Shown here piece by piece: positions 32,334-40,690 of a stretch of DNA of 64,000 nucleotides. Position numbers and translations under genes: made by a program. The notes beneath the pieces were generated by a model. That model was not told the origin of the DNA, made no database searches, and saw only the letters and a list, made by a program, of their open reading frames with translations. Source of the DNA: Streptomyces griseocarneus (GTDB lineage Bacteria; Actinomycetota; Actinomycetes; Streptomycetales; Streptomycetaceae); NCBI RefSeq assembly GCF_014655595.1, contig NZ_BNBL01000006.1, positions 61,894-125,893 on the forward strand. Reading direction: 5' to 3'. Position 1 is the first letter of the stretch, and every line of letters begins with the position of its first letter.

Positions 32334-35030
32334 ATGTTGTCTCGCCATGAGAGACACGCTGCCACTGAAGCCTCGTTGCTGCCGGTGCCGCACGTGAAGC
32401 GGGCGGTGGTTTTCATGGTGTGTGCGGCTCTGGCATTGGTGTCCGCGGTTCACGCGGTTGGGCAGCGAAAGCCCGCATGGCACGTCACGGGGAACTGGTG
32501 GCGGCCGCTCGAGGTGATTTCTGCTGTCGTGATGCAGTGCGTTGCCGGGGTCGCGCGACTGATGACAAGCGCGCCCGACGGGGCGTCGCTCAGCGTGCGT
32601 GTCGGGTGCCTGCTGCTGCTCGTGCTCACGTTTGTCTTCTGGCGCCGGGCGATGCTTGCTCGGAATGCCTACCGGCCTGGTCCGGTCGATGTGAGGAAGC
32701 TCGTCGCCTCCAGCAAGGAGGTCGAACCGCAAGTCGAGGGTCTCACTGCGCAGTTGCGTAAGTACTTGTCCGAGACCAACCTCTATCCTCCGGCTGCTCT
32801 GCCAGCTGAGGCGCCGGCGGAAAATTTCATCGATCTGCTCGGGGATGTTGACCTGGAGCCGAAGAAGCTTGGCACCAGCCTGTTGCGGCTGTTCAGTCAA
32901 CTGCGACCCAAAGTTGCCTACACGGTCCATGGAGTGCTGCGCGAGAAGTCACAGGAACCGAAGTGCGGTGTGACGATCACGGTGACGTCGTACGCGATGC
33001 GAGGTAGCCGTACGGACACGCTCTGGGAGGACACATGGGACGCTGTGGTGCGTGCGGCGGGGAATTGGGTGATGGCCTCGCTCGTGCCGGTGACTCGGGC
33101 CGGCACTCGGCCACCCTGGCAGGCATGGCGAGGACGGGACCTCAAGCCTGAGCTGTTCGCCGCATATCAGGACGGTCGGCGCCTCAGCGAAGAGCGGAAG
33201 TTCGACGATGCGCTGGAGCGCTTCTACATGGCATTGCGGTACGACCCCGCAAACCTCTACCTGCGGACGCAGGTAGCGGGTATCCAGGAGAAGCTGTGGT
33301 TGTTCATGGACGCCCTCGAGACCTATCACGGGGCGATGCTCCTGGACGGGTGCACCAACAGGCAGCGACAGCGGTTCTTGGCGAGAGGGCGGCGGGACCT
33401 GCGCAGCCTGTTGCGGCGTCGGTATCGAGGATGGCACGAAGGGCTTCTCGAGGTCCGATACCGCTACGCCATAGTTCTCGGTGTTGGCGAACAGTTGGCG
33501 ATGCACTGGTGCAGTGATTCCGACAAACGGGCTCATGCGCGCAACGAGATCCGCCAAGCGTTGACACCGGCTATCGCCGATCGGCACTGGAAGGCATTCA
33601 GAGGTTGGACGCGTGTCACCAAGGAATCACCTGAGGAGGACGAGGCGGAGAGGATCAGAAAATGGTTGATAGGCCTACTGAAAAGGCATGAAGAGGAATG
33701 GCTCATTCGGCTCGTCTTTCAGCAGGCATGTGTTGAGGAGATGCAGCGACTTGCCTGGGATATTCCCTGGTTCCACCTGCTCCCCTTCGGCCGCAGTCGC
33801 TACCGTGGCACGCTCACCCGCACGTCACTCCGCCTCAACCGTAAGGTGTGGGCGCCCCTGCGACTGGCTTGGGCTTGGGGCGACGGTAGGCCGAAGGAGG
33901 TGAGTTCGATAGCCGGAATGCCGCGCGCGCCGAGATGGATCGGCGATGCAAAGCAGCTGGACAGACGGGTGCGTCGCGTCCGGGACGGGCCCGCATATCC
34001 ACTGAAGCAGTGGATGAGAGATTGCATCCCCTGGCCGCGCCGACCCTGGCAGGACAGTTACAACACGGCGTGCGTATATGCGGCAGCGATGAATCTCCCG
34101 GAGTGCGATCGTGAACCCCTCGCAGTGTGGGCCGTGGGTGAGTTGGAAGACGCGGCACGGGTTGATCGACGCGGCTCCCACTCTGTCATGCGGTCATGGC
34201 TGCTCGTGCACGACCCCGATCTGGTGTTGCTGAGGAAAGCGCAAGAGCCCCGCTTCATTCGGTTTGAGCGCGAGGTATACCCGCATTCTTCTCCTGACCA
34301 TCATCGTCAGGTGTTGCCGGTGGCAGCTGAAATAACGGCCTATCACCGTCGGATACTTCAGAACGCCGCGCAGGTCATGGAGCATATGTGGCGCCTCAGA
34401 AGGAAGCAACTTCTTGCCGAGCCGCATGTGGTTGCCGAGTGGTTCAGTAGCGACCGCGAGATGTGGGACTGTGTTTATCAATTCGCCAAGAACGGGGGAA
34501 GCGACTGGAGAGACAGGGAAAGACTGCTGCAGGAACTCCGGCGCATCGCCGAGCCACACCTTCTGAGTCAGTACGGGCTGCCGCCCAGCCTGCCTGAACT
34601 GGATGATCTCCTCGACGAGGCAGCTCGGTTCGCGCCTGATGGGGCCAGAGACCGAGTCGAGGAGCTCGTGGGGAAAACAGTGAAACGCCTTGATGACCTC
34701 AGTAGTGCCCTGCGGGTAGAGCGGAATGGGGCCAAGAACTCTAACTCCCCGATAATCCGCAGCGAGCAATGGCTCACTTCGGTCAGAGAAAATCCGACCC
34801 TCTCCATAGTGGCGCCGCGGAGTGCTGCGTGGCATGTGTGCTGGGACTATGAGGAGGCATGGCACGCACTGGGCGAAGAGCTCAACTTTGAGTTGGAGCA
34901 GGACATCATGGGTCGGCCGCAGGAAGGACCCTTGCAGGCTGCGGTGCGAAACCTCCGGGCGCCGCCGAAGCCCTGGCCCTTCATGCGGGCTCGGGCCGCC
35001 CCCCGAAGGAGGCGGCGTCCGAGCCCGTAG
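32334..35030 (+). CDS. Membrane-anchored TPR-containing protein of unknown function, copy 2
   Basis: 898 aa with the same layout as copy 1: TM1 about 24-43, TM2 about 87-104, alpha/beta domain, TPR-like segments (AAYQDGRRLSEERKFDDALERF; YNTACVYAAAMN; DPDLVLLRKAQEPRF) and helical C-terminus. The start is fixed by alignment to copy 1 and by GGGGG five bases upstream. Codon use is clearly more A+T-rich than its neighbours (many ttg, gat, aag choices), which suggests transfer or relaxed codon selection. The last 20 residues are a Pro/Arg-rich tail absent from copy 1. Convergent with the 5'-nucleotidase, 17 bp away. Confidence 0.8.
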   Translation: MLSRHERHAATEASLLPVPHVKRAVVFMVCAALALVSAVHAVGQRKPAWHVTGNWWRPLEVISAVVMQCVAGVARLMTSAPDGASLSVRVGCLLLLVLTFVFWRRAMLARNAYRPGPVDVRKLVASSKEVEPQVEGLTAQLRKYLSETNLYPPAALPAEAPAENFIDLLGDVDLEPKKLGTSLLRLFSQLRPKVAYTVHGVLREKSQEPKCGVTITVTSYAMRGSRTDTLWEDTWDAVVRAAGNWVMASLVPVTRAGTRPPWQAWRGRDLKPELFAAYQDGRRLSEERKFDDALERFYMALRYDPANLYLRTQVAGIQEKLWLFMDALETYHGAMLLDGCTNRQRQRFLARGRRDLRSLLRRRYRGWHEGLLEVRYRYAIVLGVGEQLAMHWCSDSDKRAHARNEIRQALTPAIADRHWKAFRGWTRVTKESPEEDEAERIRKWLIGLLKRHEEEWLIRLVFQQACVEEMQRLAWDIPWFHLLPFGRSRYRGTLTRTSLRLNRKVWAPLRLAWAWGDGRPKEVSSIAGMPRAPRWIGDAKQLDRRVRRVRDGPAYPLKQWMRDCIPWPRRPWQDSYNTACVYAAAMNLPECDREPLAVWAVGELEDAARVDRRGSHSVMRSWLLVHDPDLVLLRKAQEPRFIRFEREVYPHSSPDHHRQVLPVAAEITAYHRRILQNAAQVMEHMWRLRRKQLLAEPHVVAEWFSSDREMWDCVYQFAKNGGSDWRDRERLLQELRRIAEPHLLSQYGLPPSLPELDDLLDEAARFAPDGARDRVEELVGKTVKRLDDLSSALRVERNGAKNSNSPIIRSEQWLTSVRENPTLSIVAPRSAAWHVCWDYEEAWHALGEELNFELEQDIMGRPQEGPLQAAVRNLRAPPKPWPFMRARAAPRRRRRPSP

Positions 35031-35047
35031 CCGCTACTTCACCGCCG

Positions 35048-36868
35048 CTACTTCACCACCGTGATCCGCTCCGCCTTCGGCGGGGCCAGCGGGGAGGTGG
35101 GGGAGGAGTGGGCCTGCAGGTAGGAGACGAAGACGTCGAGGTCCGAGGCCGCGACGAGCTTGTTCGTGCCCTCCTTGAAGGCGGGGAAGCCGTCGCCGCC
35201 GCCCATCAGGAACTCGTTGGCCGCGACGCGGTAGGTCTTGGCCGGGTCGATGGGGGCGCCGTTGAGCTTGACCGAGGAGGCGACGACGCGGTCCGCGCCC
35301 TTCTTCGTCAGGTCCAGGGTGTAGGTCAGGCCCTTGCTGACCTGCAGGATCTTCGGGCTGGGCTCGTTGGGGCCGCTGACCTGCTGCTGCAGGGCCGCGA
35401 TGACCTGGGCGCCGGTGAGGTCCTTGAGCTGCATGAGGTTGGTGAAGGGCTGGACCGTGAAGGCCTCGCCGTAGGTCACGACGCCGTCGCCCTCGCCGCC
35501 AGAGGCCTTGTGGGCGAGGTCGGAGCGGATGCCGCCGGGGTTCATGAAGGCGATCTGGGCGCCGCCCTTGTCCTTGGGCGCGAGGGCCTCGAGCTGGGCG
35601 TCGGTGATGACGTCGCCGAGCGGCTTCTCGTAGTCCTCCGAGCCGCGGCCGTTGATGTCGGCGGTGATGTAGCCGACCGGCTTGTTGGCGACGGGGGCCG
35701 CGAGGGTCTTCCAGCGGTCGATGAGGCGGGTCATGTCCGCGGCCTTGGGCTGCTCGCGGTCCACGACGTGGTTGGTGGCGCGGGGGCCCTTGACGCTGGT
35801 GCGCACGATGTCTTTGGTGCGGCGGTCGTACGTCAGCGTGGTGTCGGTGTAGAGGCGGCCGAAGGAGGCGGCCGAGGTCACCGTGCGCGGGGCGCCCGAC
35901 GGGTCGGGGATGGTGCAGGCGTAGGCCTGGTGGGTGTGGCCGGTGACGATGGCGTCGACCTTGGGCGTGACCTGCTTGGCGATGTCGACGATCGGGCCGG
36001 AGATGCCCGCGCCGGCGCCGGGGGTGTCGCAGTCGTAGTTGTACGAGCCGGACGCCGGCATGCCGCCCTCGTGGACGAGGGTGATGATCGACTTCACGCC
36101 CTGGCGGTCGAGCTCCTTGGCGTACTTGTTGATCGTCTCGACCTCGTCGCGGAACTTCAGGCCCTTGACGCCCTCGGCCGTGACGACGTCCGGGGTGCCC
36201 TCGAGGGTGAGGCCGATGATGCCGATCTTCACGCCCTTGTGCTGCCAGATCGTGTACGGCTTGAGGATCGGCTTGCCGGTCTTCTCGTCCGTGACGTTCG
36301 CCGCGAGGTAGGGGAAGTCGGCGCCCTTGAAGGTCTTGCCCTTCTCGAAGCAGCCGTCCTTGGGGTGGCAGCCGCCGCGCTGCATGCGCAGCAGCTCGGC
36401 GCGGCCCTCGTCGAACTCGTGGTTGCCGACGGAGGTCGCGTCCAGCTTGATCTTGTTGAGCGCCTCGATGGTCGGCTCGTCGTGGAAGAGGCCGGTCATC
36501 AGCGGGCTCGCGCCGATCATGTCGCCGGCCGCCGCGGTGATCGAGTACTCGTGGCCCTTGCGGGCGGTGCGCAGCGAGTTGGCGAGGTACTCGACGCCGC
36601 CCGCCGGTATGACCTTCTTCGTGCCGTCGGCCTGGGTCTCGGTGACGGTGCCCGAGGAGCCCTGCGGGGGCTCGAGGTTGCCGTGCAGGTCGTTGAAGGA
36701 GAGCAGCTGCACGTCCACCGTGCGGCCGCGGCCCTTTCCGTACGCGTCCGAGGCGCCGGCCGCGGCGGTGCCGGCGGTCAGGGCGCCGGCGGTGGCGGCG
36801 AGGACGGCGGTGGCGGCGGTCAGCCGTCTGATGGTGCTGCGCTTGCGCGGCGGCGGCTTCGCGGGCAT
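35048..36868 (-). CDS. Secreted bifunctional UshA-type 5'-nucleotidase/phosphoesterase
   Basis: 606 aa with a Sec signal (IRRLTAATAVLAATAGALTAGTAAA). The metallophosphoesterase domain carries FNDLHGNLEP, AAGDMIGASP, VGNHEFDEGR and TGHTHQAYAC. The C-terminal 5'-nucleotidase domain has NPGGIRSDL, GEAFTVQPFTNL and MGGGDGFPAF for nucleotide binding. It releases phosphate from extracellular nucleotides. ATG at 36868 with AAGGGGA upstream. 11-bp repeats resembling a PHO box precede it. It is convergent with the duplicated TPR gene. Confidence 0.9.
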   Translation of the reverse strand: MPAKPPPRKRSTIRRLTAATAVLAATAGALTAGTAAAGASDAYGKGRGRTVDVQLLSFNDLHGNLEPPQGSSGTVTETQADGTKKVIPAGGVEYLANSLRTARKGHEYSITAAAGDMIGASPLMTGLFHDEPTIEALNKIKLDATSVGNHEFDEGRAELLRMQRGGCHPKDGCFEKGKTFKGADFPYLAANVTDEKTGKPILKPYTIWQHKGVKIGIIGLTLEGTPDVVTAEGVKGLKFRDEVETINKYAKELDRQGVKSIITLVHEGGMPASGSYNYDCDTPGAGAGISGPIVDIAKQVTPKVDAIVTGHTHQAYACTIPDPSGAPRTVTSAASFGRLYTDTTLTYDRRTKDIVRTSVKGPRATNHVVDREQPKAADMTRLIDRWKTLAAPVANKPVGYITADINGRGSEDYEKPLGDVITDAQLEALAPKDKGGAQIAFMNPGGIRSDLAHKASGGEGDGVVTYGEAFTVQPFTNLMQLKDLTGAQVIAALQQQVSGPNEPSPKILQVSKGLTYTLDLTKKGADRVVASSVKLNGAPIDPAKTYRVAANEFLMGGGDGFPAFKEGTNKLVAASDLDVFVSYLQAHSSPTSPLAPPKAERITVVK

Positions 36869-36942
36869 GTGTTCCCCTTTTGGTGAAAGTGCTGGGGGTG
36901 TATCAGGTCGGGCGCAGCATACGGTCGACGCGCGTAGCCCGG

Positions 36943-36971
36943 CAGGTGGGGTGAGGTAAAGGACGGGTGAC
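36943..36971 (-). promoter_or_regulatory. PHO-box-like repeats upstream of the 5'-nucleotidase gene
   Basis: Minus strand TCACCC-N5-TTACCT-N5-CACCTG, three related hexamers at 11-bp period. This matches the spacing and C-rich half of PhoP direct repeats, though no copy is a perfect GTTCACC. Confidence 0.4.
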
Positions 36972-37014
36972 TTGTGCCGCATCCCGGGCGGCGGCCAAGT
37001 CGTAGGCTCACCTC

Positions 37015-37938
37015 ATGAGTGACGTGGTGAACGACGTGAGCGGACAGCGGCGCATCGAGGTGCTGGAGGAGCTGGCGCCCGGGCAGGTGGCGGACGTGCT
37101 GCGCCTGATCGGGGAGGCCGCCGCCGCGGACGGGCAGCCGGCCGTATCCGAACAGGGGCGCCTGCAGCTCAAGGGGCGGCGCGCGGGCGTGCTGCACGTC
37201 CTGCTGCGCGCCATGGACAAGGAGCTGGTGGCGTACGGCCAGCTGGAGGCGAACGACCCGGTGGAGGCGCCGGCCGGCGAGTTCGTGGTGCACCCCGACC
37301 ACCGGGGGCACGGGCACGGGCGGGCGCTGGGCAACGCCCTGCTGACCGAGTCCGGCAAGCGGCTGCGGGTGTGGGCGCACGGCGGCCACCCGGCCGCCCG
37401 GCACCTGGCGCAGGTGCTGGGGCTGAGCCTGTTCCGCGAGCTGCGCCAGATGCGCAGGCCGCTGACGGACCTGGAGCTGCCGGAGCCGGTGCTGCCGGCG
37501 GGCGTGACCGTACGGGCCTTCCGGCCGGGCGAGGACGACGAGGCGTGGCTGGCGGTGAACGCGGCCGCGTTCGCGCACCACCCGGAGCAGGGGTCGCTCA
37601 CGCAGCGGGACCTGGACGACCGCAAGGCGGAGGCCTGGTTCGACGCGGACGGCTTCTTCCTCGCCGAGAAGGGCGGCGAGATCGTCGGCTTCCACTGGAC
37701 GAAGGTGCACGCCGACGAGGGTCTGGGCGAGGTCTACGTACTGGGCGTGCGGCCCGGCGCCCAGGGCGGCGGGCTCGGCAAGGCGCTGACCACGATCGGC
37801 CTGCGGCATCTGGCGGACAAGGGGCTGCCGACGGCGATGCTCTACGTCGACGCCGACAACGCCGCCGCCGTCAGCGTCTACGAGCGGCTGGGGTTCGCCA
37901 CGCACGAGACCGACCTGATGTACCGGACCGAGAGCTGA
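37015..37938 (+). CDS. mshD: Mycothiol synthase MshD
   Basis: 307 aa made of two GNAT domains, as expected for MshD. The N-terminal half has EFVVHPDHRGHGHGRALGNALL, and the active C-terminal half has VYVLGVRPGAQGGGLGKALTTIGL and LYVDADNAAAVSVYERLGF. It acetylates Cys-GlcN-Ins to give mycothiol, the main low-molecular-weight thiol of actinobacteria; mshA, the first pathway gene, lies 8 kb away. TAGGCT six bases before the ATG indicates a leaderless mRNA. Confidence 0.94.
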   Translation: MSDVVNDVSGQRRIEVLEELAPGQVADVLRLIGEAAAADGQPAVSEQGRLQLKGRRAGVLHVLLRAMDKELVAYGQLEANDPVEAPAGEFVVHPDHRGHGHGRALGNALLTESGKRLRVWAHGGHPAARHLAQVLGLSLFRELRQMRRPLTDLELPEPVLPAGVTVRAFRPGEDDEAWLAVNAAAFAHHPEQGSLTQRDLDDRKAEAWFDADGFFLAEKGGEIVGFHWTKVHADEGLGEVYVLGVRPGAQGGGLGKALTTIGLRHLADKGLPTAMLYVDADNAAAVSVYERLGFATHETDLMYRTES

Positions 37939-37990
37939 CCCTCCTGTCAGCGGCGCTGCCGGGCCGCTGATTGACAGGCACACACCCTTC

Positions 37991-38028
37991 CATCACCCTT
38001 TCACTAGTCAAATAGTGAAAGGGTGATG
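37991..38028. promoter_or_regulatory. Perfect 38-bp palindromic operator of the GntR-ABC operon
   Basis: CATCACCCTTTCACTA - GTCAAA - TAGTGAAAGGGTGATG: 16-bp arms, fully complementary, around a 6-base centre. It ends three bases before the GTG start of the GntR gene and contains its ribosome-binding site. Autoregulation is the natural reading. Confidence 0.85.
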
Positions 38029-38031
38029 TGC

Positions 38032-38454
38032 GTGGTCGAGTTCCGCATCGACCGGCGCAGTGGAGTCGCCACCTATCTCCAGATCGTGCACCAGGTCGAG
38101 CAGGCCCTGCGCCTGGGCCTGCTCGCACCCGGCGACAAGCTGCCCACCGCCAAAGAGGTCGTCGCGGCCACCGCCATCAACCCCAACACCGTCCTGAAGG
38201 CCTACCGCGAGCTCGACCGCGCGGGCCTGGTCGAGGCGCGCCCCGGACTGGGAACGTTCGTACGGAAGTCGCTGGCGCGCGCGGGCGCGGCCGCCGACTC
38301 CCCGCTGCGCGCCGAGCTGGCCGACTGGATGGCACGCGCCCGCGCGGCCGGGCTCGACCGGGAGGACGTGGCCGCGCTGGTCGCCTCCGTCCTGAGGGAG
38401 GGCTTCGGGGACCACGTGCCGGCGGGACACCACGCGAGTGAGGGGACTGCATGA
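38032..38454 (+). CDS. GntR-family regulator, YtrA subfamily
   Basis: 140 aa. Winged-helix motif LPTAKEVVAATAINPNTVLKAYRELDRAGLVEARPGLGTFV, then a short helical C-terminal dimerisation part, as in YtrA. I chose the GTG at 38032 (MVEFRIDRR), which agrees with the family N-terminus and has AAAGGG eight bases upstream; an ATG at 38026 lies inside the palindrome. Its stop overlaps the ABC ATPase start (ATGA). It probably represses this operon until an inducer, often an envelope-active compound for YtrA, is present. Confidence 0.88.
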   Translation: MVEFRIDRRSGVATYLQIVHQVEQALRLGLLAPGDKLPTAKEVVAATAINPNTVLKAYRELDRAGLVEARPGLGTFVRKSLARAGAAADSPLRAELADWMARARAAGLDREDVAALVASVLREGFGDHVPAGHHASEGTA

Positions 38455-39392
38455 CCGAACTGACCTTCCTCCCCGACCGGACCGCCCTGGAGGCGGTCGG
38501 GCTGCGGGCGAGGTACCGCAGGCGCGAGGCCTTACGCGAGTGCACCTTCCGGGTGCCGGCCGGCCGGGTGTGCGCCCTGGTGGGCCCCAACGGCGCGGGC
38601 AAGTCCACGCTGCTCGCCGTCGCGGCCGGGCTGCGCCGCCCCTCCGGCGGCCGGCTGCGCGTCCTCGGCGGCACCCCGGGCGACCCCGCCGTACGCCCCC
38701 GCGTCGCCTACCTCGCCCAGGACAAGCCGCTCTACCCGCACTTCACCGTCGCCGAGACCCTGAGCATGGGCCGCGCCCTGAACCCCGGCCGCTGGGACCA
38801 GGCCGTCGCCGAGCGGCTGGTGCGCGAGGGAAACCTTTCGCTGAACGCGCGCGTCGGCTCCCTCTCCGGCGGCCAGCGCACCTGCGTTGCTCTGGCCTTC
38901 GCCTTCGGCAAGCGGCCCGAACTGCTGCTGCTGGACGAGCCGATGAGCGACCTCGACCCGCTCATGCGGCACGGGATGATGGCCGCCCTGATGGCCGAGG
39001 CCGCCGAGAACGCCACCACCGTCGTCATCGCCTCGCACATCCTCAGCGAGCTCGAGGGCACCTGCGACTACCTGCTGCTGATAGCCGACGGCCGGGTCCG
39101 GCTCGCGGGCGAGGTCGAGGACCTCATCTCCGCGCACCGGCTCGTCATGGGCCGCTACGAGGACGTCGGCACGCCCCGCGAGTTCGCCGCCCACACGATC
39201 GTGGAGGCGCGGACGACGGGCCGTCAGCTCACCGCGCTCATACGCCCCGAGGGGCCCATCAGCGGCACGTGGGAGATCACCGAACCCTCCCTCGAGGAGC
39301 TGCTCCTCGGCCATCTACGGGCGCCCGGCGCCCCCGCGCTCATCGCGCCGAGCGCCGAGCCGCGCATGCCGGCCTCGAGGTGGGCGGCATGA
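38451..39392 (+). CDS. ABC transporter ATPase of the GntR-linked operon
   Basis: 313 aa. Walker A GPNGAGKST, signature LSGGQRTCV, Walker B LLLLDEPMSDLD, switch His in IASHILSEL. The tail of about 90 residues after the ATPase core is typical of export-type ATPases acting with ABC-2 permeases. It is coupled by four-base overlaps to the GntR gene before and the permease after. The substrate is unknown. Confidence 0.86.
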   Translation: MTELTFLPDRTALEAVGLRARYRRREALRECTFRVPAGRVCALVGPNGAGKSTLLAVAAGLRRPSGGRLRVLGGTPGDPAVRPRVAYLAQDKPLYPHFTVAETLSMGRALNPGRWDQAVAERLVREGNLSLNARVGSLSGGQRTCVALAFAFGKRPELLLLDEPMSDLDPLMRHGMMAALMAEAAENATTVVIASHILSELEGTCDYLLLIADGRVRLAGEVEDLISAHRLVMGRYEDVGTPREFAAHTIVEARTTGRQLTALIRPEGPISGTWEITEPSLEELLLGHLRAPGAPALIAPSAEPRMPASRWAA

Positions 39393-40414
39393 GCACGGAG
39401 GCCGCCCCGGGCGCGCCCTCCCCGGGCATGCGGAAGGGCGGCGACGCCGAGGGCGGCTCCGGGACGGCCGGGCTCGTCCGGCTGACGCTGCGCCGGCACC
39501 GCGCCACGGCGTGGGCCGCGCTGGGCACGCTGGTCGCGCTCCTGGTGGGGCTGGTGTTCCTGCGGGCCGCGATCGTCGACCACGTCCGCACCCACCGCCT
39601 CGACACCCGCTGCGTGGCGGATTGGGGCTGCGGCTTCTCGAGCGAGGCCGCCAACGCCTTCCGCGACGCCTTCGGCGACCCGCTGCACTACACCGGCCGG
39701 CTGATCGAATTCCTGCCGCTGGTGATCGGGCTGTTCGTCGCGGGGCCCATGATCGGGCGGGAGATGGAGAGCGGTACGTACAAGCTCGCCTGGACCCAGT
39801 CCGTCTCGCCGGCGCGATGGCTGGCGGTCAGGCTGGCGGTCCCGGCCGTGGCCGTGCTGGCCGGGCTCTCGCTGCTGTCCGCCGCCTACACCTGGACCTG
39901 GCGGGCCGTGCCCGTGGGGACGCTGCCGGAGGAGTGGTGGTCCCGGTCGTACGACATGCTCGGCGTCGTCCCCGTCGCGCACGCGCTGCTCGCGGTGGCC
40001 GTGGGCGCGCTGGTGGGCCTGGCGGTCAAGCGCACCCTGGCGGCCATGGGCGGCACGCTCGTGACCTACTCCGCGCTGGTGTGGGGCCTGCAGTCGCTGC
40101 GGCCCCGGCTGACCGGCACGGTCACCGAGCTCTCCGCCGAGATGCCGGGGCTGATCAAGGGGGAGGGGGACGCCTGGATCGTCGAGCGCGGCCTGATCGC
40201 CCGGTCGGGGGGCCGCATCCCCGAGCCGGACTGCGGGGTGGGCGTCGAGCCGGCGCGCTGCGCCGAGCAGCACGGTGCCACCGGGTGGTACCTCGACTAC
40301 CACCCGTCGTCGCACCTGTGGACCCTGCAGTGGACGGAGGCCGGCATCGCGGTGGCGCTCGCCGCGCTGACGGCGGCCGCCTCCGTGTGGCTGATCCGCC
40401 GCACGTACCCCTGA
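39389..40414 (+). CDS. ABC-2 type permease of the GntR-linked operon
   Basis: 341 aa with about six hydrophobic segments: one after the hydrophilic N-terminus (AWAALGTLVALLVGLVFL) and the last ending ALTAAASVWLIRR. GREMESGTYKLAWTQSVSPARWLAVRL is characteristic of ABC-2 permeases. A large external loop (about 200-290) holds two cysteines in EPDCGVGVEPARCAEQ. It starts with ATG overlapping the ATPase stop. No phenotype can be assigned. Confidence 0.82.
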   Translation: MSTEAAPGAPSPGMRKGGDAEGGSGTAGLVRLTLRRHRATAWAALGTLVALLVGLVFLRAAIVDHVRTHRLDTRCVADWGCGFSSEAANAFRDAFGDPLHYTGRLIEFLPLVIGLFVAGPMIGREMESGTYKLAWTQSVSPARWLAVRLAVPAVAVLAGLSLLSAAYTWTWRAVPVGTLPEEWWSRSYDMLGVVPVAHALLAVAVGALVGLAVKRTLAAMGGTLVTYSALVWGLQSLRPRLTGTVTELSAEMPGLIKGEGDAWIVERGLIARSGGRIPEPDCGVGVEPARCAEQHGATGWYLDYHPSSHLWTLQWTEAGIAVALAALTAAASVWLIRRTYP

Positions 40415-40539
40415 GGCGCATCCATGAGGCACGCGCGCGTACCCCTGAGAACAGCCGCACGCACCTCCTGAGACACCCGAAAACCCCGGTTCCCCGCCGG
40501 GCGGGCCGCCGCATCCGGCCCGTCCGGCGATTCCTCCAC

Positions 40540-40572
40540 GTCACGTGCGCGTTACCCGTGATTCAACCTCGG
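40540..40572 (+). promoter_or_regulatory. PHO box upstream of ppk
   Basis: Three consecutive 11-mers GTCACGTGCGC / GTTACCCGTGA / TTCAACCTCGG follow the GTTCACC-type direct-repeat rule for Streptomyces PhoP. It lies about 120 bp before the chosen ppk start, and phosphate control of ppk by PhoP is known in S. lividans. Confidence 0.6.
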
Positions 40573-40690
40573 TTGCGAGCCTTGCCCAATGCAGCCCGCA
40601 ACGCCTCGCGCACCCGAACGACGGCTTCGCGCCGCCCCCGCGTCCACCGCCGACGCGCCGGTGCTGCCCGGGAAGCGGAACAATGAAGAC

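Larger units (their letters stand above)
29263..35030 (+). repeat. Tandem gene duplication
   Basis: Copies at about 29198-32014 and 32268-35150 share promoter block, coding sequence (roughly 80 percent or more identical residues over the first 340 by eye) and a downstream piece of the 5'-nucleotidase gene end. Confidence 0.75.

Noticed and set aside
29263..35030. TTA (bldA-dependent) codons in the duplicated accessory genes
   Set aside because: I scanned both frames and found tta only out of frame, so no bldA control can be claimed.
35108..36886. 592-aa open frame on the plus strand opposite the 5'-nucleotidase
   Set aside because: Composition typical of an antisense GC shadow; no motif or ribosome-binding site.
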